Below are positions 23,598 through 31,885 of a stretch of 46,480 nt of DNA, in pieces. Each line of letters opens with the position of its first letter. Positions within the stretch are counted from its first letter, which is position 1. This DNA comes from Bradyrhizobium sp. CCH5-F6 (GTDB lineage Bacteria; Pseudomonadota; Alphaproteobacteria; Rhizobiales; Xanthobacteraceae). The notes under the pieces are model-generated. The model was not told where the DNA came from, ran no database searches, and saw only the letters and a program-made list of their open reading frames with translations. The translations under genes were made by a program, and so were the position numbers. Location: the NCBI RefSeq assembly GCF_001556045.1, contig NZ_LSIC01000056.1:1-46480 (forward strand). The letters run 5' to 3'.

Positions 23598-25115
23598 TTA
23601 CTCGACGTGAGCCCGCGCCTTCGCCGGCCAAATCCGGAAGGCACGCCCCTCCTTCATCCACGCCGCGCGCTCGTCGCGCAACAGGGTGCGGCGGACTTTA
23701 CCGGAATCGTCGCGCGGCGGGGCGCTGACGAACTCGAAGCTTTCAGGGTGCTTGTAGCGGCTGAGCCGGTCCTTCAAAAACTCCGCCATGCCGTCGGCGA
23801 TGGCCCGGCCATCGGCGTCGGGCTCCGGCTCGATGATGGCGTGGACGCGCTGGCCCAACTCGGCATCGGGCAATCCCACCACGACGCAGGAGCGCACGCC
23901 GGGGCAGGCTAAGACGGCAGCCTCGACCTCGGCAGGATAGATGTTGGCGCCGCCGCGCAGCACCATGTCGGCGAGGCGATCACCGAGATAGAGATAGCCC
24001 TCCGCATCCAGCCGGCCGATGTCGCCGAGCGATTCCCAGCCGTCGGCGCGGCGCTTCGGCTCGGCACCGAGATAGTGGTAGGTGGCATCCTTGCCGTCGT
24101 TGTTGAGGAAATAGATCTCGCCGGTCTCGCCGGGCGGGACGTCGTTGCCGTCCTCGCCGATGATGCGAAGCCTCGCCATATCGCCGATCTTGCCGACCGA
24201 GCCCTTGTGCGTCAGCCATTCCGTGCCGGAGATGATGCAGGCGCCCTGGCGCTCGGTGCCGCCATAGAGCTCCCAGATCCGCTCGGGCCCGAGCCAGGCG
24301 ATCCAGTTCTCCTTCAACCATGGCGGCATCGGCGCGGCCATGTGAAAGACCGTCTGCAGGCTCGATACATCATAGGCGTTGCGCACGTTCTCCGGCAGCG
24401 CCCAGATCCGGTGCATCATGGTCGGCACGAAATTGACCCATTGCACGCGCTCGCGTTCGATCTGGCGCAGCGTCTCCTCGGCGTCGAACCTGGTCAGGCC
24501 GGTGAGCTGTCCACCCGTGAACAGCGCGTAATGCGACACGATGAACGGCGCGTTGTGATAGAGCGGACCGGGATTGAGCAGCGAGACGCCGACGGGAATA
24601 TTGAGCGGCGGCGCGGCCGCGGTGTCGGTCACCGCCGGATGATGGTCGAGGATCACCTTGGGACGGCCGGTCGAGCCGCCTGACGTCATGGCCTTCCAGT
24701 ACCGCGCCACCGGCGGATCGAGCCGCTCGTCAGAGAAGCCCTGCGGTACGAAATCAGCCGGAAGACGATTCGGCGCGTTCCAATCGGCCTCGCCGCCGAC
24801 CACCAGCGCCGGCTTGAGGATGTCGAGCACCGCGGCGGCTTCGCCGCGCGGCAGCCGCCATGACAGCGAGGTCGGCGTCGCCCCGCACTTCCATACCGCA
24901 AAGGACGTCTCGAAGAACGCGTTACCGTTGGGCAATCCGATCGCGACGAAATCGCCGGGCTTGACGCCCCTCGTCATGAAGGCCCGCGCGCGCCGGTTGG
25001 CGCCGCGCTCGAGCTCGTCCCATGTCAGCGTGTCCTGGCCGTGACGGACAGCGATCGTGCCATGTGGTTTGCGTTCGGCGTACCAGCGCGGCACGTCGGA
25101 CAGGGGCAGCAGCAT
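23598..25115 (-). CDS. AMP-forming acyl-CoA ligase (second paralogue)
   Basis: 505 residues. The P-loop is KAMTSGGSTGRPKVILDHHP, followed by the A5 motif LYGGTERQGA, the A8 hinge SLGDIGRLDAEGYLYLGDR, and the catalytic Lys segment DDSGKVRRTLLRD. It forms an acyl-adenylate and CoA thioester in the cytoplasm. Compared with the first ligase it is shorter in the N-terminal part and has a distinct acceptor pocket around YHNAPFIVSHYALFTGG. It is the first gene of the receptor-cupin-aldolase operon, with start ATG 25115. The arrangement suggests import of a carboxylate, CoA activation and a retro-aldol step, but the order of use is inferred. Confidence 0.9.
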   Translation of the reverse strand: MLLPLSDVPRWYAERKPHGTIAVRHGQDTLTWDELERGANRRARAFMTRGVKPGDFVAIGLPNGNAFFETSFAVWKCGATPTSLSWRLPRGEAAAVLDILKPALVVGGEADWNAPNRLPADFVPQGFSDERLDPPVARYWKAMTSGGSTGRPKVILDHHPAVTDTAAAPPLNIPVGVSLLNPGPLYHNAPFIVSHYALFTGGQLTGLTRFDAEETLRQIERERVQWVNFVPTMMHRIWALPENVRNAYDVSSLQTVFHMAAPMPPWLKENWIAWLGPERIWELYGGTERQGACIISGTEWLTHKGSVGKIGDMARLRIIGEDGNDVPPGETGEIYFLNNDGKDATYHYLGAEPKRRADGWESLGDIGRLDAEGYLYLGDRLADMVLRGGANIYPAEVEAAVLACPGVRSCVVVGLPDAELGQRVHAIIEPEPDADGRAIADGMAEFLKDRLSRYKHPESFEFVSAPPRDDSGKVRRTLLRDERAAWMKEGRAFRIWPAKARAHVE

Positions 25116-25228
25116 CGGGCATTTCCACTTCGTGTTATTGGCGTCGGCTCGGAAGTGAGGCCTTTGCAGTCCAAGTGTAACAGCCTGCGGGCGCAACGCT
25201 GTGACTCCCGCGCCACGTCAAGTACAAA

Positions 25229-25247
25229 ATGTCAGCATTCCAGACAT
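25229..25247. promoter_or_regulatory. Possible operator dyad ATGTC-N9-GACAT
   Basis: An inverted repeat of five bases with nine between, in the 231-base gap between the divergent acyl-CoA ligase (start 25115) and small secreted protein (start 25347). The gap is AT-richer than its surroundings. No other signal is clear in this gap. Low confidence, since such short dyads occur by chance. Confidence 0.25.
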
Positions 25248-25346
25248 GAAATTCCCGAGTTCCATGGGTGACAAGGCGGCGATAAAGGGGCAAAAATCCG
25301 GTTCGACTCAGTTTGGGTTGAGTCTTGCAAGGAATGCTCTCGTAGA

Positions 25347-25970
25347 ATGTCGACCATGGCTTCATCGCGTCGTGCAACGCTGTTTCTCGTTGCCGCAGCA
25401 GGATTTTTCCTGCTGACGCATGCGCGTGCCGAGGCGCAATGGTGGAAACGCGCACCTGTCGATTTCGAGGAATGTGCCGACGCCGCCGAGAAGGCCGCAA
25501 CCAAGGCGGAGAAGACGGCGGCGCTTGCCGATTGCAATGCCAAGTTTGCAGGCCGCCGCAAGCCGGGCGGCGGCTATTCCTATTACGATTTCCTCCAGGA
25601 TCGCACCTTCGACATCGCCGGGCCGAATCCGACGCCTGAGGAGCAGAGGAAGATCGACGAAGCCTACACCGCCTATCTCGCCAAGCAGCGCCGCAGCAAT
25701 GAAGCGGCCCAGGCCATGGCCCGCCAGCAGCGCGAGCAGCAAGAGCAACAGGTGCAGCAGCTTCAGCAGGTCGCGTTGCGAACCGAAGTCGAGCGCGTGC
25801 CTCTCCCGGTCGAGCGGCCAAAGGTCCAGCAGGCGGCAAGCCCGAGGCCGAAGAGCGCGACCTGCCTCAAGGGCTCATTTTCCTGCGAATGGCCGCGGCT
25901 ATCGGAAAGCCTGAACGATCTCAAGAAGCTGTTCAACCCGACGCCGAGCAAGCCCGCGAAGAAGGGCTGA
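25347..25970 (+). CDS. Secreted protein of unknown function with charged coiled region
   Basis: 207 residues. A signal peptide MSTMASSRRATLFLVAAAGFF runs to about 30 (cleavage near ARA-EAQ). The mature part has two conserved-looking cysteine pairs: EECADAAEKAATKAEK with DCNAKFAG, and ATCLKGSFSCEW. A Gln/Arg-rich helical stretch, ARQQREQQEQQVQQLQQV (about 127-150), is probably a coiled coil. Its start and size suggest a periplasmic structural or binding protein; I do not recognise a named family, and it appears typical of Bradyrhizobium-like genomes. Start is ATG 25347 (or 25356). It stands alone between the ligase and a palindromic repeat. Confidence 0.78.
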   Translation: MSTMASSRRATLFLVAAAGFFLLTHARAEAQWWKRAPVDFEECADAAEKAATKAEKTAALADCNAKFAGRRKPGGGYSYYDFLQDRTFDIAGPNPTPEEQRKIDEAYTAYLAKQRRSNEAAQAMARQQREQQEQQVQQLQQVALRTEVERVPLPVERPKVQQAASPRPKSATCLKGSFSCEWPRLSESLNDLKKLFNPTPSKPAKKG

Positions 25971-25984
25971 GCTGCCCCCACAAC

Positions 25985-26102
25985 CGTCATTGCGAGGAGC
26001 CCTTGCGACGAAGCAATCCAGAGTCTTTCCGCTGCGGGATTCTGGATTGCTTCCGCCTTCGCCAACGGCTTCGGCGGACAAGTCGCTGCGCTCGCAATGA
26101 CG
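25985..26102. repeat. Palindromic repeat, CGTCATTGCGAGGAGC family, copy 2
   Basis: Same ends as copy 1 (CGTCATTGCGAG / CTCGCAATGACG), with an extra inner arm GCCTTCGCCAACGGCTTCGG shared with copy 3. It follows the stop of the secreted protein gene and precedes the convergent small gene, so it may serve as a bidirectional transcript end. Confidence 0.85.
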
Positions 26103-26128
26103 AGTTGGATGGAGATCAGTTCTGACCC

Positions 26129-26344
26129 TCAGTTCGTGCGCTTCTTCTTGCCCCGCTTCGGTTTCGCCACCGGTGCGGTCGCTGGCTCTGTCACTGTCGC
26201 CGAACTGCCCAACTGCGACCGGCTTTCCTGCAATCGCCTGTCGTAGCCGGGAGAGTTCATGACCGTCGGCGGCCTGGCGTAGGCGAGCGCCGACGCGGCG
26301 CAGAGCGCGGCCAACGCGACTCCGATCGTCAAACAACGCTTCAT
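26129..26344 (-). CDS. Small exported hypothetical protein
   Basis: 71 residues. MKRCLTIGVALAALCAASALAYA is a good signal peptide (about 1-23). The mature part is short and ends in a basic tail (KPKRGKKKRTN). No known domain can be seen. Start ATG 26344 gives the signal peptide at residue 1; a longer frame adds six residues (MRRRSA). It lies 19 bases downstream of the PanE-like gene on the same strand, so they may be co-transcribed. Function unknown. Confidence 0.62.
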   Translation of the reverse strand: MKRCLTIGVALAALCAASALAYARPPTVMNSPGYDRRLQESRSQLGSSATVTEPATAPVAKPKRGKKKRTN

Positions 26345-26363
26345 CGCGCTCCTCCTTCGCAAC

Positions 26364-27371
26364 TCACGCCCCCCTTCGGATCTGCTGTGGCGTCAGCCGC
26401 AGCGGGCCGTTGCCGGCCGCCTCGGCCTGCTTGATCAGCGCAACAATGCGGCGCATCAGCGGCACATCGACATTGTTCTGCTCGGCCAGCGCGATCACCG
26501 CACCCTGGAGATAGTCGATCTCGGTCTTGCGACCCTGTTTCAGGTCCTGCCACATCGAGGAGCGCGCTTCCGGATCGATCTTCATGGTGCGACCAAGGAC
26601 CGCGTTGAAGATCACGTCGGGCAGCCGCAGCAAGGTCGGGCTCCACCTCATCGGGATCGGCGTCGCCGAGACGGGCGTGATGCCGGCCGCTTTCAGCACG
26701 GCGAGCCCTTCGGCCATCTGGTCGGCGAACAATCTGCGCCAGTCGCGGCTCGCCAGTTGTGCGGCGAGCGGCATGTCGGACAACGCGCTCAGCGCATTGT
26801 TCAGATTGATGATCAGCTTGCCCCACTGCACGCCGGAGATGTCGCCGCTGGCGTGCATTCTGAGCCCCGGCACCGAGAGCGCCGCGGCCGTGTTCGCCTC
26901 GTCCTCGCCAACATGAATGTCGCCGGAGGTCGCGCGGTGGAAACGGCCCTCGCCCATCGCGATGACGTTGAACGGCACCATGCCGGCGAGCACGCGGCGT
27001 CCGCCGAGGCGCTCGCGCAGCACCGCGACATTGCCGATGCCGTTCTGCAGGGACACGATGACGGCATCCTGCGGCGCATGCTGCGCGATCTGGTCCGCGA
27101 CATCGGCGGTGTCGGCGCTCTTCACCGTGACCAGCACGATGCCGGCGCTGTGGAGGATCGCAGGATCGTCGGACAGCGCGAGCTGACCCGCGCCAAGCCT
27201 CTTCTCGGAGCCGTCGAAATCGGTCAGCCGCAGGCCAAACCGTTCGATCTCGGTCTTCACGCGCGGCCGCACCAGGAACGCAACGCGCCGGCCGGCGGCC
27301 GCCAGCGTGCCGCCGACGAAACAGCCGATGGCGCCCGCGCCGGCCACCACGATCGATCGATCCGTAACCAC
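26364..27371 (-). CDS. Ketopantoate reductase-family oxidoreductase (second paralogue)
   Basis: 335 residues. The Rossmann domain begins IVVAGAGAIGCFVGGTLAAAG with the GxGxxG site. SLQNGIGNV has the expected Gln-Asn-Gly, and VQWGKLIINLNNAL carries the catalytic Lys with Asn. The C-terminal domain is complete (WQDLKQGRKTEIDYLQG, the usual dimer helix). No ATG fits well; GTG at 27371 is preceded by GGAG and is my choice, with an ATG at 27428 as the alternative. PanE proper reduces ketopantoate with NADPH; this one resembles it more than the paralogue at 6631, but pantothenate partners are absent and housekeeping status is not certain. Confidence 0.84.
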   Translation of the reverse strand: MVTDRSIVVAGAGAIGCFVGGTLAAAGRRVAFLVRPRVKTEIERFGLRLTDFDGSEKRLGAGQLALSDDPAILHSAGIVLVTVKSADTADVADQIAQHAPQDAVIVSLQNGIGNVAVLRERLGGRRVLAGMVPFNVIAMGEGRFHRATSGDIHVGEDEANTAAALSVPGLRMHASGDISGVQWGKLIINLNNALSALSDMPLAAQLASRDWRRLFADQMAEGLAVLKAAGITPVSATPIPMRWSPTLLRLPDVIFNAVLGRTMKIDPEARSSMWQDLKQGRKTEIDYLQGAVIALAEQNNVDVPLMRRIVALIKQAEAAGNGPLRLTPQQIRRGA

Positions 27372-27532
27372 TGAGTTCGCTCCATGAGTGACCGGCCTTC
27401 GATAGCAGAGGTGAGACCGGCTGCCCATCGCGTCGCAGCCGCCTTGTAACCGTCATGAGTGCCCCATATGTTTTCGCCCCGGGGGCAGTCAGCGGCGAGC
27501 GCTCGCCGAACGAGACGCCAAAGGAGAGCACC

Positions 27533-28099
27533 ATGGGTCTACTCGACGTCCTCAACGGCATGCAGAACGGCCCCCGCGGCCCGAGCAAGCCGAGCTCCGA
27601 GCAATCCTCCGGCGGCATGTCGCCGATGACCATGGCGCTCCTCGGCCTGCTCGCCTGGAAGGCATTCAAGCATTTGACGGGCAACCAGTCCGGCTCAGCG
27701 CCGCAGCCGTCTCCGACGCCCGCGCCTCCACCGGTGAACGCCGGTGCAGGTGGCGGTCTGGGCGACATGCTCAAGGGCGGTCTCGGCGGCCTGCTTGCGG
27801 GCGGCGCGGCCGGCACCGTGCTGAGCGGCGGACTTGCCGATCTGCTCAAGCAGCTCCAGCAGAGCGGCCACGGCGAGGCCGCGAATTCCTGGGTCGGCAA
27901 GGGCGAGAACAAGCCGATTGCACCGGGGGATCTCGCCAGCGCACTCGGCGCCGACCAGATCGAGGGCTTGTCCGCCCAGAGCGGCCTGTCGCGCGAGGAG
28001 CTGCTCTCCGGTCTCAGCCAATATCTGCCGCAGGTGGTCGACCATCTGACGCCGGAAGGACGGCTGCCGAGCGAGAACGAGATCTCGGGCAGGATCTAG
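27533..28099 (+). CDS. YidB/DUF937-family protein
   Basis: 188 residues. It begins MGLLDVLNGMQNG, then a Gly/Ser-rich linker, the segment MTMALLGLLAWKAFKHLTG, a Pro-rich stretch (PSPTPAPPPV) and a Gly-rich hinge (LKGGLGGLLAGGAAGTVLSGGL). The conserved C-terminal domain is GEAANSWVGKGENKPI followed by the ALGADQIEGLSAQSGLSREELLSGL region, characteristic of YidB proteins in which it forms a small helical domain. Function is unknown; family members often sit beside stress or envelope genes, here GlsB. The ATG 27533 follows AAGGAGAGCACC, a strong ribosome site. Monocistronic or with the GlsB gene 44 bases downstream. Confidence 0.85.
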   Translation: MGLLDVLNGMQNGPRGPSKPSSEQSSGGMSPMTMALLGLLAWKAFKHLTGNQSGSAPQPSPTPAPPPVNAGAGGGLGDMLKGGLGGLLAGGAAGTVLSGGLADLLKQLQQSGHGEAANSWVGKGENKPIAPGDLASALGADQIEGLSAQSGLSREELLSGLSQYLPQVVDHLTPEGRLPSENEISGRI

Positions 28100-28143
28100 T
28101 CAGAAATCCGAGCGACGCGTTCGCGGGGAAGGGGAGCACTCTC

Positions 28144-28416
28144 ATGAGCATGAGCGGCCTGCTGTGGATCATCGTCGTCGGCTTCGTCGCCGGCCTCATC
28201 GCGCGCTGGCTTGCGCCGGGGCCGAACAAGCCGAGCGGCTTCATCCTTACAACCATCCTCGGCATCGCCGGCGCATTTCTGGCGACCTTGATCGGCCAGG
28301 CCATCGGCCATTACGGCCCCGACCAGGGCGCCGGCTTCATCATGGCCACGATCGGCGCCGTGGTGGTGCTGTTCATCTGGAACAGGCTGGTGGCGAGCGG
28401 CGTGATCAAGGGATAG
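28144..28416 (+). CDS. GlsB/YeaQ/YmgE-family stress membrane protein
   Basis: 90 residues with three membrane helices: about 5-20 (LLWIIVVGFVAGLIARW), 34-52 and 62-82. The conserved family text is GFVAGLIARWLAPG and GFILTTILGIAGA. These small transglycosylase-associated proteins are induced by stationary phase and general stress in many bacteria; their molecular role is not settled. It follows the YidB gene on the same strand, with GGGGAAGGGGAGC before the ATG as ribosome site. I did not find an EcfG-type promoter (GGAAC...CGTT) upstream, so regulation is not visible. A long palindromic repeat follows its stop. Confidence 0.9.
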   Translation: MSMSGLLWIIVVGFVAGLIARWLAPGPNKPSGFILTTILGIAGAFLATLIGQAIGHYGPDQGAGFIMATIGAVVVLFIWNRLVASGVIKG

Positions 28417-28453
28417 TAGCGCGGGAAGTCGGGGCACGCCGTCGCTCCGCACT

Positions 28454-28571
28454 CGTCATTGCGAGGAGCGCTTGCGACGAAGCAATCCAGGCCGTTTCCG
28501 CGAAGGGATTCTGGATTGCTTCCGCCTTCGCCAACGGCTTCGGCGGACAAGTCGCTTCGCTCGCAATGACG
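28454..28571. repeat. Palindromic repeat, CGTCATTGCGAGGAGC family, copy 3
   Basis: Ends CGTCATTGCGAG and CTCGCAATGACG as in copies 1 and 2. It shares the inner GCCTTCGCCAACGGCTTCGG arm with copy 2, showing these two belong to one subtype. It lies exactly between two convergent genes. Confidence 0.85.
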
Positions 28572-28573
28572 AG

Positions 28574-29359
28574 CTAGGTAACCAGATGCATCCCCGCATC
28601 CATCCGCACGACCTCGCCGGTCATGTTGCTGGAAGCCGGCATCGCCAGGAAGCAGACGAGCTGCGCGATGTCTTCGGCGGATGAGGCAACCTGGAGCGGC
28701 ACTTTCGCCACCACGCTGTCGCGCACCTGCTTGGCACCGGCTTCGCCACGGCCCTTGGTGAACCAGGGCGTGTCGATATAGCCGGGGCAAACGGTATTGA
28801 CGCGGATCAGCGGCGCCAGCGCGCGCGACAGCGACAAAGTCATCGTGTTTAGCGCGCCCTTGCTGGCGGCATAGGCGATCGACGACCCGACGCCGCTGAT
28901 GCCGGCGACCGAGGACACGTTCACCACCGCAGACGGACGCCCCGAGGCCTTAGCTCCGGCCTCCAGCAGGCTGCGCGCGGCGCGCACCATCTGGAACGGA
29001 CCGATGGTGTTGACGCCGTAGATCCGCTGGAAATCCTCCGCCGACAATCCGTCGAGATCGGCGTGCGCGACATGCTTCGTGGTGCCGGCATTGTTGACGA
29101 GGATGTCGAGCCGCCCCCAGGGCGCGGCTGCCGCAACGATCTTGCGGCAATCCTCATCCTTTGAGACATCGCCCTGCGCAACCAGGACTTCCGCGGCGCC
29201 GGCCTTGCGGCAAACGTCCGCGGTGGCCTCGGCATCCTTCTGGCTCGACGAATAGTTGATGACGAGCCGCGCTCCGCTCCGCGCGAGAATCTCCGCAGTT
29301 GCCGCGCCGAGGCCGGACGCCGACCCCGTCACGATTGCGCACAGACTGTCCTTTGCCAT
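28574..29359 (-). CDS. Short-chain dehydrogenase/reductase
   Basis: 261 residues of classical SDR. The cofactor loop is VTGSASGLGAATAEILA, NNAG is in ILVNNAGTTKH, and the catalytic Ser and Tyr-x3-Lys are in NVSSVAGISG and AYAASKGAL. The C-terminus NMTGEVVRMDAGMHLV is usual for the family. Substrate unknown; the position divergent from an acyl-CoA dehydrogenase pair suggests it oxidises or reduces a carbonyl or hydroxyl in the same pathway. ATG 29359 follows GGAATTCGGG; earlier codons look like intergenic DNA. The repeat at 29399-29446 upstream may carry the operator for both arms. Confidence 0.87.
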   Translation of the reverse strand: MAKDSLCAIVTGSASGLGAATAEILARSGARLVINYSSSQKDAEATADVCRKAGAAEVLVAQGDVSKDEDCRKIVAAAAPWGRLDILVNNAGTTKHVAHADLDGLSAEDFQRIYGVNTIGPFQMVRAARSLLEAGAKASGRPSAVVNVSSVAGISGVGSSIAYAASKGALNTMTLSLSRALAPLIRVNTVCPGYIDTPWFTKGRGEAGAKQVRDSVVAKVPLQVASSAEDIAQLVCFLAMPASSNMTGEVVRMDAGMHLVT

Positions 29360-29398
29360 CCCGAATTCCTTCCCCTGGTCCGACGTTGGTGTCCTCTT

Positions 29399-29446
29399 TA
29401 GCGAGTTTGCCGCGCCCTGCAAATCGAGCAAACTCCGCTAAGCGGA
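29399..29446. promoter_or_regulatory. Inverted repeat in the divergent SDR / acyl-CoA dehydrogenase gap
   Basis: TAGCGAGTTTGC (29399-29410) and GCAAACTCCGCTA (29428-29440) are inverted copies differing by one inserted base. TCCGCTAAGCGGA (29434-29446) makes a second palindrome. The gap between the two divergent genes is 248 bases and otherwise shows nothing obvious. It may bind a regulator or form a leader hairpin for the SDR transcript; no regulator gene is adjacent. Confidence 0.4.
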
Positions 29447-29607
29447 ATTAGCCGCCGTCGGGCCCTCGCCCCATGCCCGCACCGCAGGTTGGCCTGCGAT
29501 CAACGCTTGTCAGGGCCATGGCTTTTTCCGATCATCGGGCGCAAGAAGAATTGCGCGCTGGCCTCGTCTGAGGGGACGCGCGCCAAGGGTAAAACACGGG
29601 GAACGCT

Positions 29608-30672
29608 GTGGCGGAGAGTGACAATATCGTCGTCGAGACCGCGGAGAAGATCTTTGCCGATCTCGCCGATCCGCAGACCATCAACAACGACAAGACGGGT
29701 TCGTGGCAAGCGCCGCTGTGGCAGGCGCTGAGCGAAGCCGGCCTGCCGCTGTCCTGGGTGCCTGATGACCTCGGCGGCTCCGGCGCCAGCCTTGCCGACG
29801 GTTTTGCGCTCCTGAACGCCGCCGGCCGCTTCGCGGTCGCGGTGCCCCTGGCCGAGACCATGCTGGCTGGCTGGCTGCTGGCGCAGGCGAAGATCGCCTC
29901 GCCCGAAGGCGAGATGACGGTGCTGCCGGCCTCGCCGAAGGACCGCATCACCATCGATGCCGAAGGCGCGCTCTCCGGCCGCGCCCGCGGCGTGCCCTTT
30001 GCCAAGGCGGCGAAGCACTATGCGGTGCTTGCGCATGGAAAGGACGGCGCCGTGATCGCGCTGGTCGACGCGGCCAAGGCGCGCATCGAGGCCGGCCTCA
30101 ATGTCGGCTACGACCACAGCGACACCGTGACGCTCGACAAGGTGCAGCCGGTCGCCATCAAGCCCGCTTCGAAGGGCTTTGACCAGACCACGCTGATGCT
30201 GATGGGCGGCGTCGCGCGCAGCCTTCAGATCGCCGGTGCGCTGGAATCCATGCTCGACATCTCCGTGCGCTATTCCAACGAACGCGTCGCCTTCGAGAAG
30301 AAGATCTCGAAGTTCCAGGCCGTGCAGCACAATCTCGCCCGTCTCGCCGGCGAGTCAGCCGCGGCACTCGCGGCTGCGACGTCGGCGGCCGATGCCATCG
30401 CGAACGCCAAGGCATTCAACGACGAGGTCTATCTCGAAGCCGCCTCCGCCAAGATCCGGTGCGCGGAAGCCGCGGAAAAGGGCGGCGCCATCGCGCACCA
30501 GGTGCACGGCGCGATCGGCTTCACCATGGAGCACATCCTGCATCGCTATTCGCTGCGGGCGCTGGCCTGGCGCGACGACTTCGGCTCGGAGAGCCATTGG
30601 GCCGTCGAGCTCGGCAAGCTGGTCGCAAATCGCGGCGCCGACGAATTGTGGCCGCTCGTGGCTTCGCGCTGA
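29608..30672 (+). CDS. Acyl-CoA dehydrogenase subunit, probably the non-catalytic partner
   Basis: 354 residues of acyl-CoA dehydrogenase fold but shorter than usual. The N-terminal helical domain is readable (LPLSWVPDDLGGSGASLADG), while the FAD-contact TEPxxGSD loop of catalytic members is missing in the middle domain (MTVLPASPKDRITIDAEG). The C-terminal HQVHGAIGFTMEHILHRY is conserved, but the end SHWAVELGKLV lacks the GGTxE motif with the catalytic Glu. Such proteins pair with a full-length sister in heterotetramers (as with FadE28/FadE29, ChsE1/ChsE2). The sister gene starts 16 bases downstream. The start is GTG 29608. Role inferred from missing motifs and gene order. Confidence 0.85.
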   Translation: MAESDNIVVETAEKIFADLADPQTINNDKTGSWQAPLWQALSEAGLPLSWVPDDLGGSGASLADGFALLNAAGRFAVAVPLAETMLAGWLLAQAKIASPEGEMTVLPASPKDRITIDAEGALSGRARGVPFAKAAKHYAVLAHGKDGAVIALVDAAKARIEAGLNVGYDHSDTVTLDKVQPVAIKPASKGFDQTTLMLMGGVARSLQIAGALESMLDISVRYSNERVAFEKKISKFQAVQHNLARLAGESAAALAAATSAADAIANAKAFNDEVYLEAASAKIRCAEAAEKGGAIAHQVHGAIGFTMEHILHRYSLRALAWRDDFGSESHWAVELGKLVANRGADELWPLVASR

Positions 30673-30688
30673 TCAGGGAACGAGACCT

Positions 30689-31849
30689 ATGACCGCTGCC
30701 CTCCGTTTCGATCCGATTCGCCTGCCGCCCGAATGCGAGCAGCTGCGCAAGGAAGTGCGCGCCTTCCTCGCCGAGGAAATCGCCGCCGGCACCTTCGATC
30801 CGAACAAGCCCAACCGCGAGGACACCGACGCGCCGGAATTCTCCCGCCGGGTCGGTGCCAAGGGCTGGCTCGGCATGACCTGGCCGAAGAAATATGGCGG
30901 CCAGGAGCGCTCCTTCCTCGAACGCTACGTCGTGACCGAGGAGATGCGCGTTGCCAACGCGCCGACGCGGCGCTTCTTCGTCGCCGACCGCCAGAGTGGG
31001 CCGGTGCTGATCAAATACGCGCCCGAGCATATCAAGATGGACATCCTGCCGCGCATCTGCCGCGGCGAGATCTGCTTCGCCATCGGCATGAGCGAGCCGA
31101 ACTCAGGCTCCGACCTGTTCGCGGCGAAGACGCGCGCGACCAAGACCGAGGGCGGCTATCTCATCAACGGCACCAAGATCTGGACCTCGTCGGCGCACAT
31201 TGCCGACTACATGATCGCGATCTTCCGCACGTCGCCGCCGACCAAGGAGAACCGCCGCCACGGCCTGACGCAGTTCCTGGTCAAGATGAAGCAGCCGGGC
31301 ATCAAGGTGAACCCGATCGGCCAGATCACCGGCCAGTACGAGTTCAACGAGGTCGTCTTCACCGACTTCTTCGTCCCTGAAGATCACGTGCTCGGCGAGG
31401 TCGACGGCGCCTGGAAGCAGGCCACATCGGAGCTCGCCTACGAGCGCTCGGGTCCCGAGCGTTTCCTGGAGACCTATTACGTGCTGACCGAGCTGGTGCG
31501 CGCGGTCGGTCCCAATCCCGATACGCGCAGTGCCGAGGGCATCGGGCGCCTGGTCGCGCAGCTTCACACCATGCGGCGCATGTCGGTCTCGGTTGCCGGC
31601 ATGCTGCAGGCCGGCAAGGAGCCCGTGGTGGAGGCCTCCATCGTCAAGGACATCGGCACGGTCTGGGAGCAGCAGCTTCCGCATCGCGTGCGCGATCTCG
31701 CCGCCTTCGTCGAGGAGACCGCGACCAACCGCGAGACGCTGGAGCAGCAGCTCGACTTCGCCATCAAGACCGCGCCGAAGCTCACCATCCAGGGCGGCAC
31801 CACCGAGGTGCTGCGCGGCATCATCGCCCGCGGACTTGGCTTGCGGTAA
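30689..31849 (+). CDS. Acyl-CoA dehydrogenase, catalytic partner
   Basis: 386 residues. FAD segment: CFAIGMSEPNSGSDLFAAKT, then LINGTKIWTSSAHIADYM. C-terminal TIQGGTTEVLRGIIARGL carries the catalytic Glu. It is full length, follows the short paralogue by 16 bases, and the two probably form one enzyme. It oxidises an acyl-CoA to the 2-enoyl-CoA with electrons to ETF. The conserved text PTRRFFVADRQSGPVLIKYAPEHIK at the start of the middle domain is like the FadE subgroup acting on large or cyclic acyl chains, but that is a weak inference. ATG 30689 after ACGAGACCT fits the family N-terminus. Confidence 0.92.
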   Translation: MTAALRFDPIRLPPECEQLRKEVRAFLAEEIAAGTFDPNKPNREDTDAPEFSRRVGAKGWLGMTWPKKYGGQERSFLERYVVTEEMRVANAPTRRFFVADRQSGPVLIKYAPEHIKMDILPRICRGEICFAIGMSEPNSGSDLFAAKTRATKTEGGYLINGTKIWTSSAHIADYMIAIFRTSPPTKENRRHGLTQFLVKMKQPGIKVNPIGQITGQYEFNEVVFTDFFVPEDHVLGEVDGAWKQATSELAYERSGPERFLETYYVLTELVRAVGPNPDTRSAEGIGRLVAQLHTMRRMSVSVAGMLQAGKEPVVEASIVKDIGTVWEQQLPHRVRDLAAFVEETATNRETLEQQLDFAIKTAPKLTIQGGTTEVLRGIIARGLGLR

Positions 31850-31885
31850 GCTGATGGGATCGGACCTATCTCCTCGCGCTCCGTC

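Noticed and set aside
26341..27912. 523-residue minus-strand frame across the PanE-like gene and the YidB gene
   Set aside because: It is the alternate frame of a clear oxidoreductase gene and is Arg/Ala/Pro-rich; no recognisable motif.
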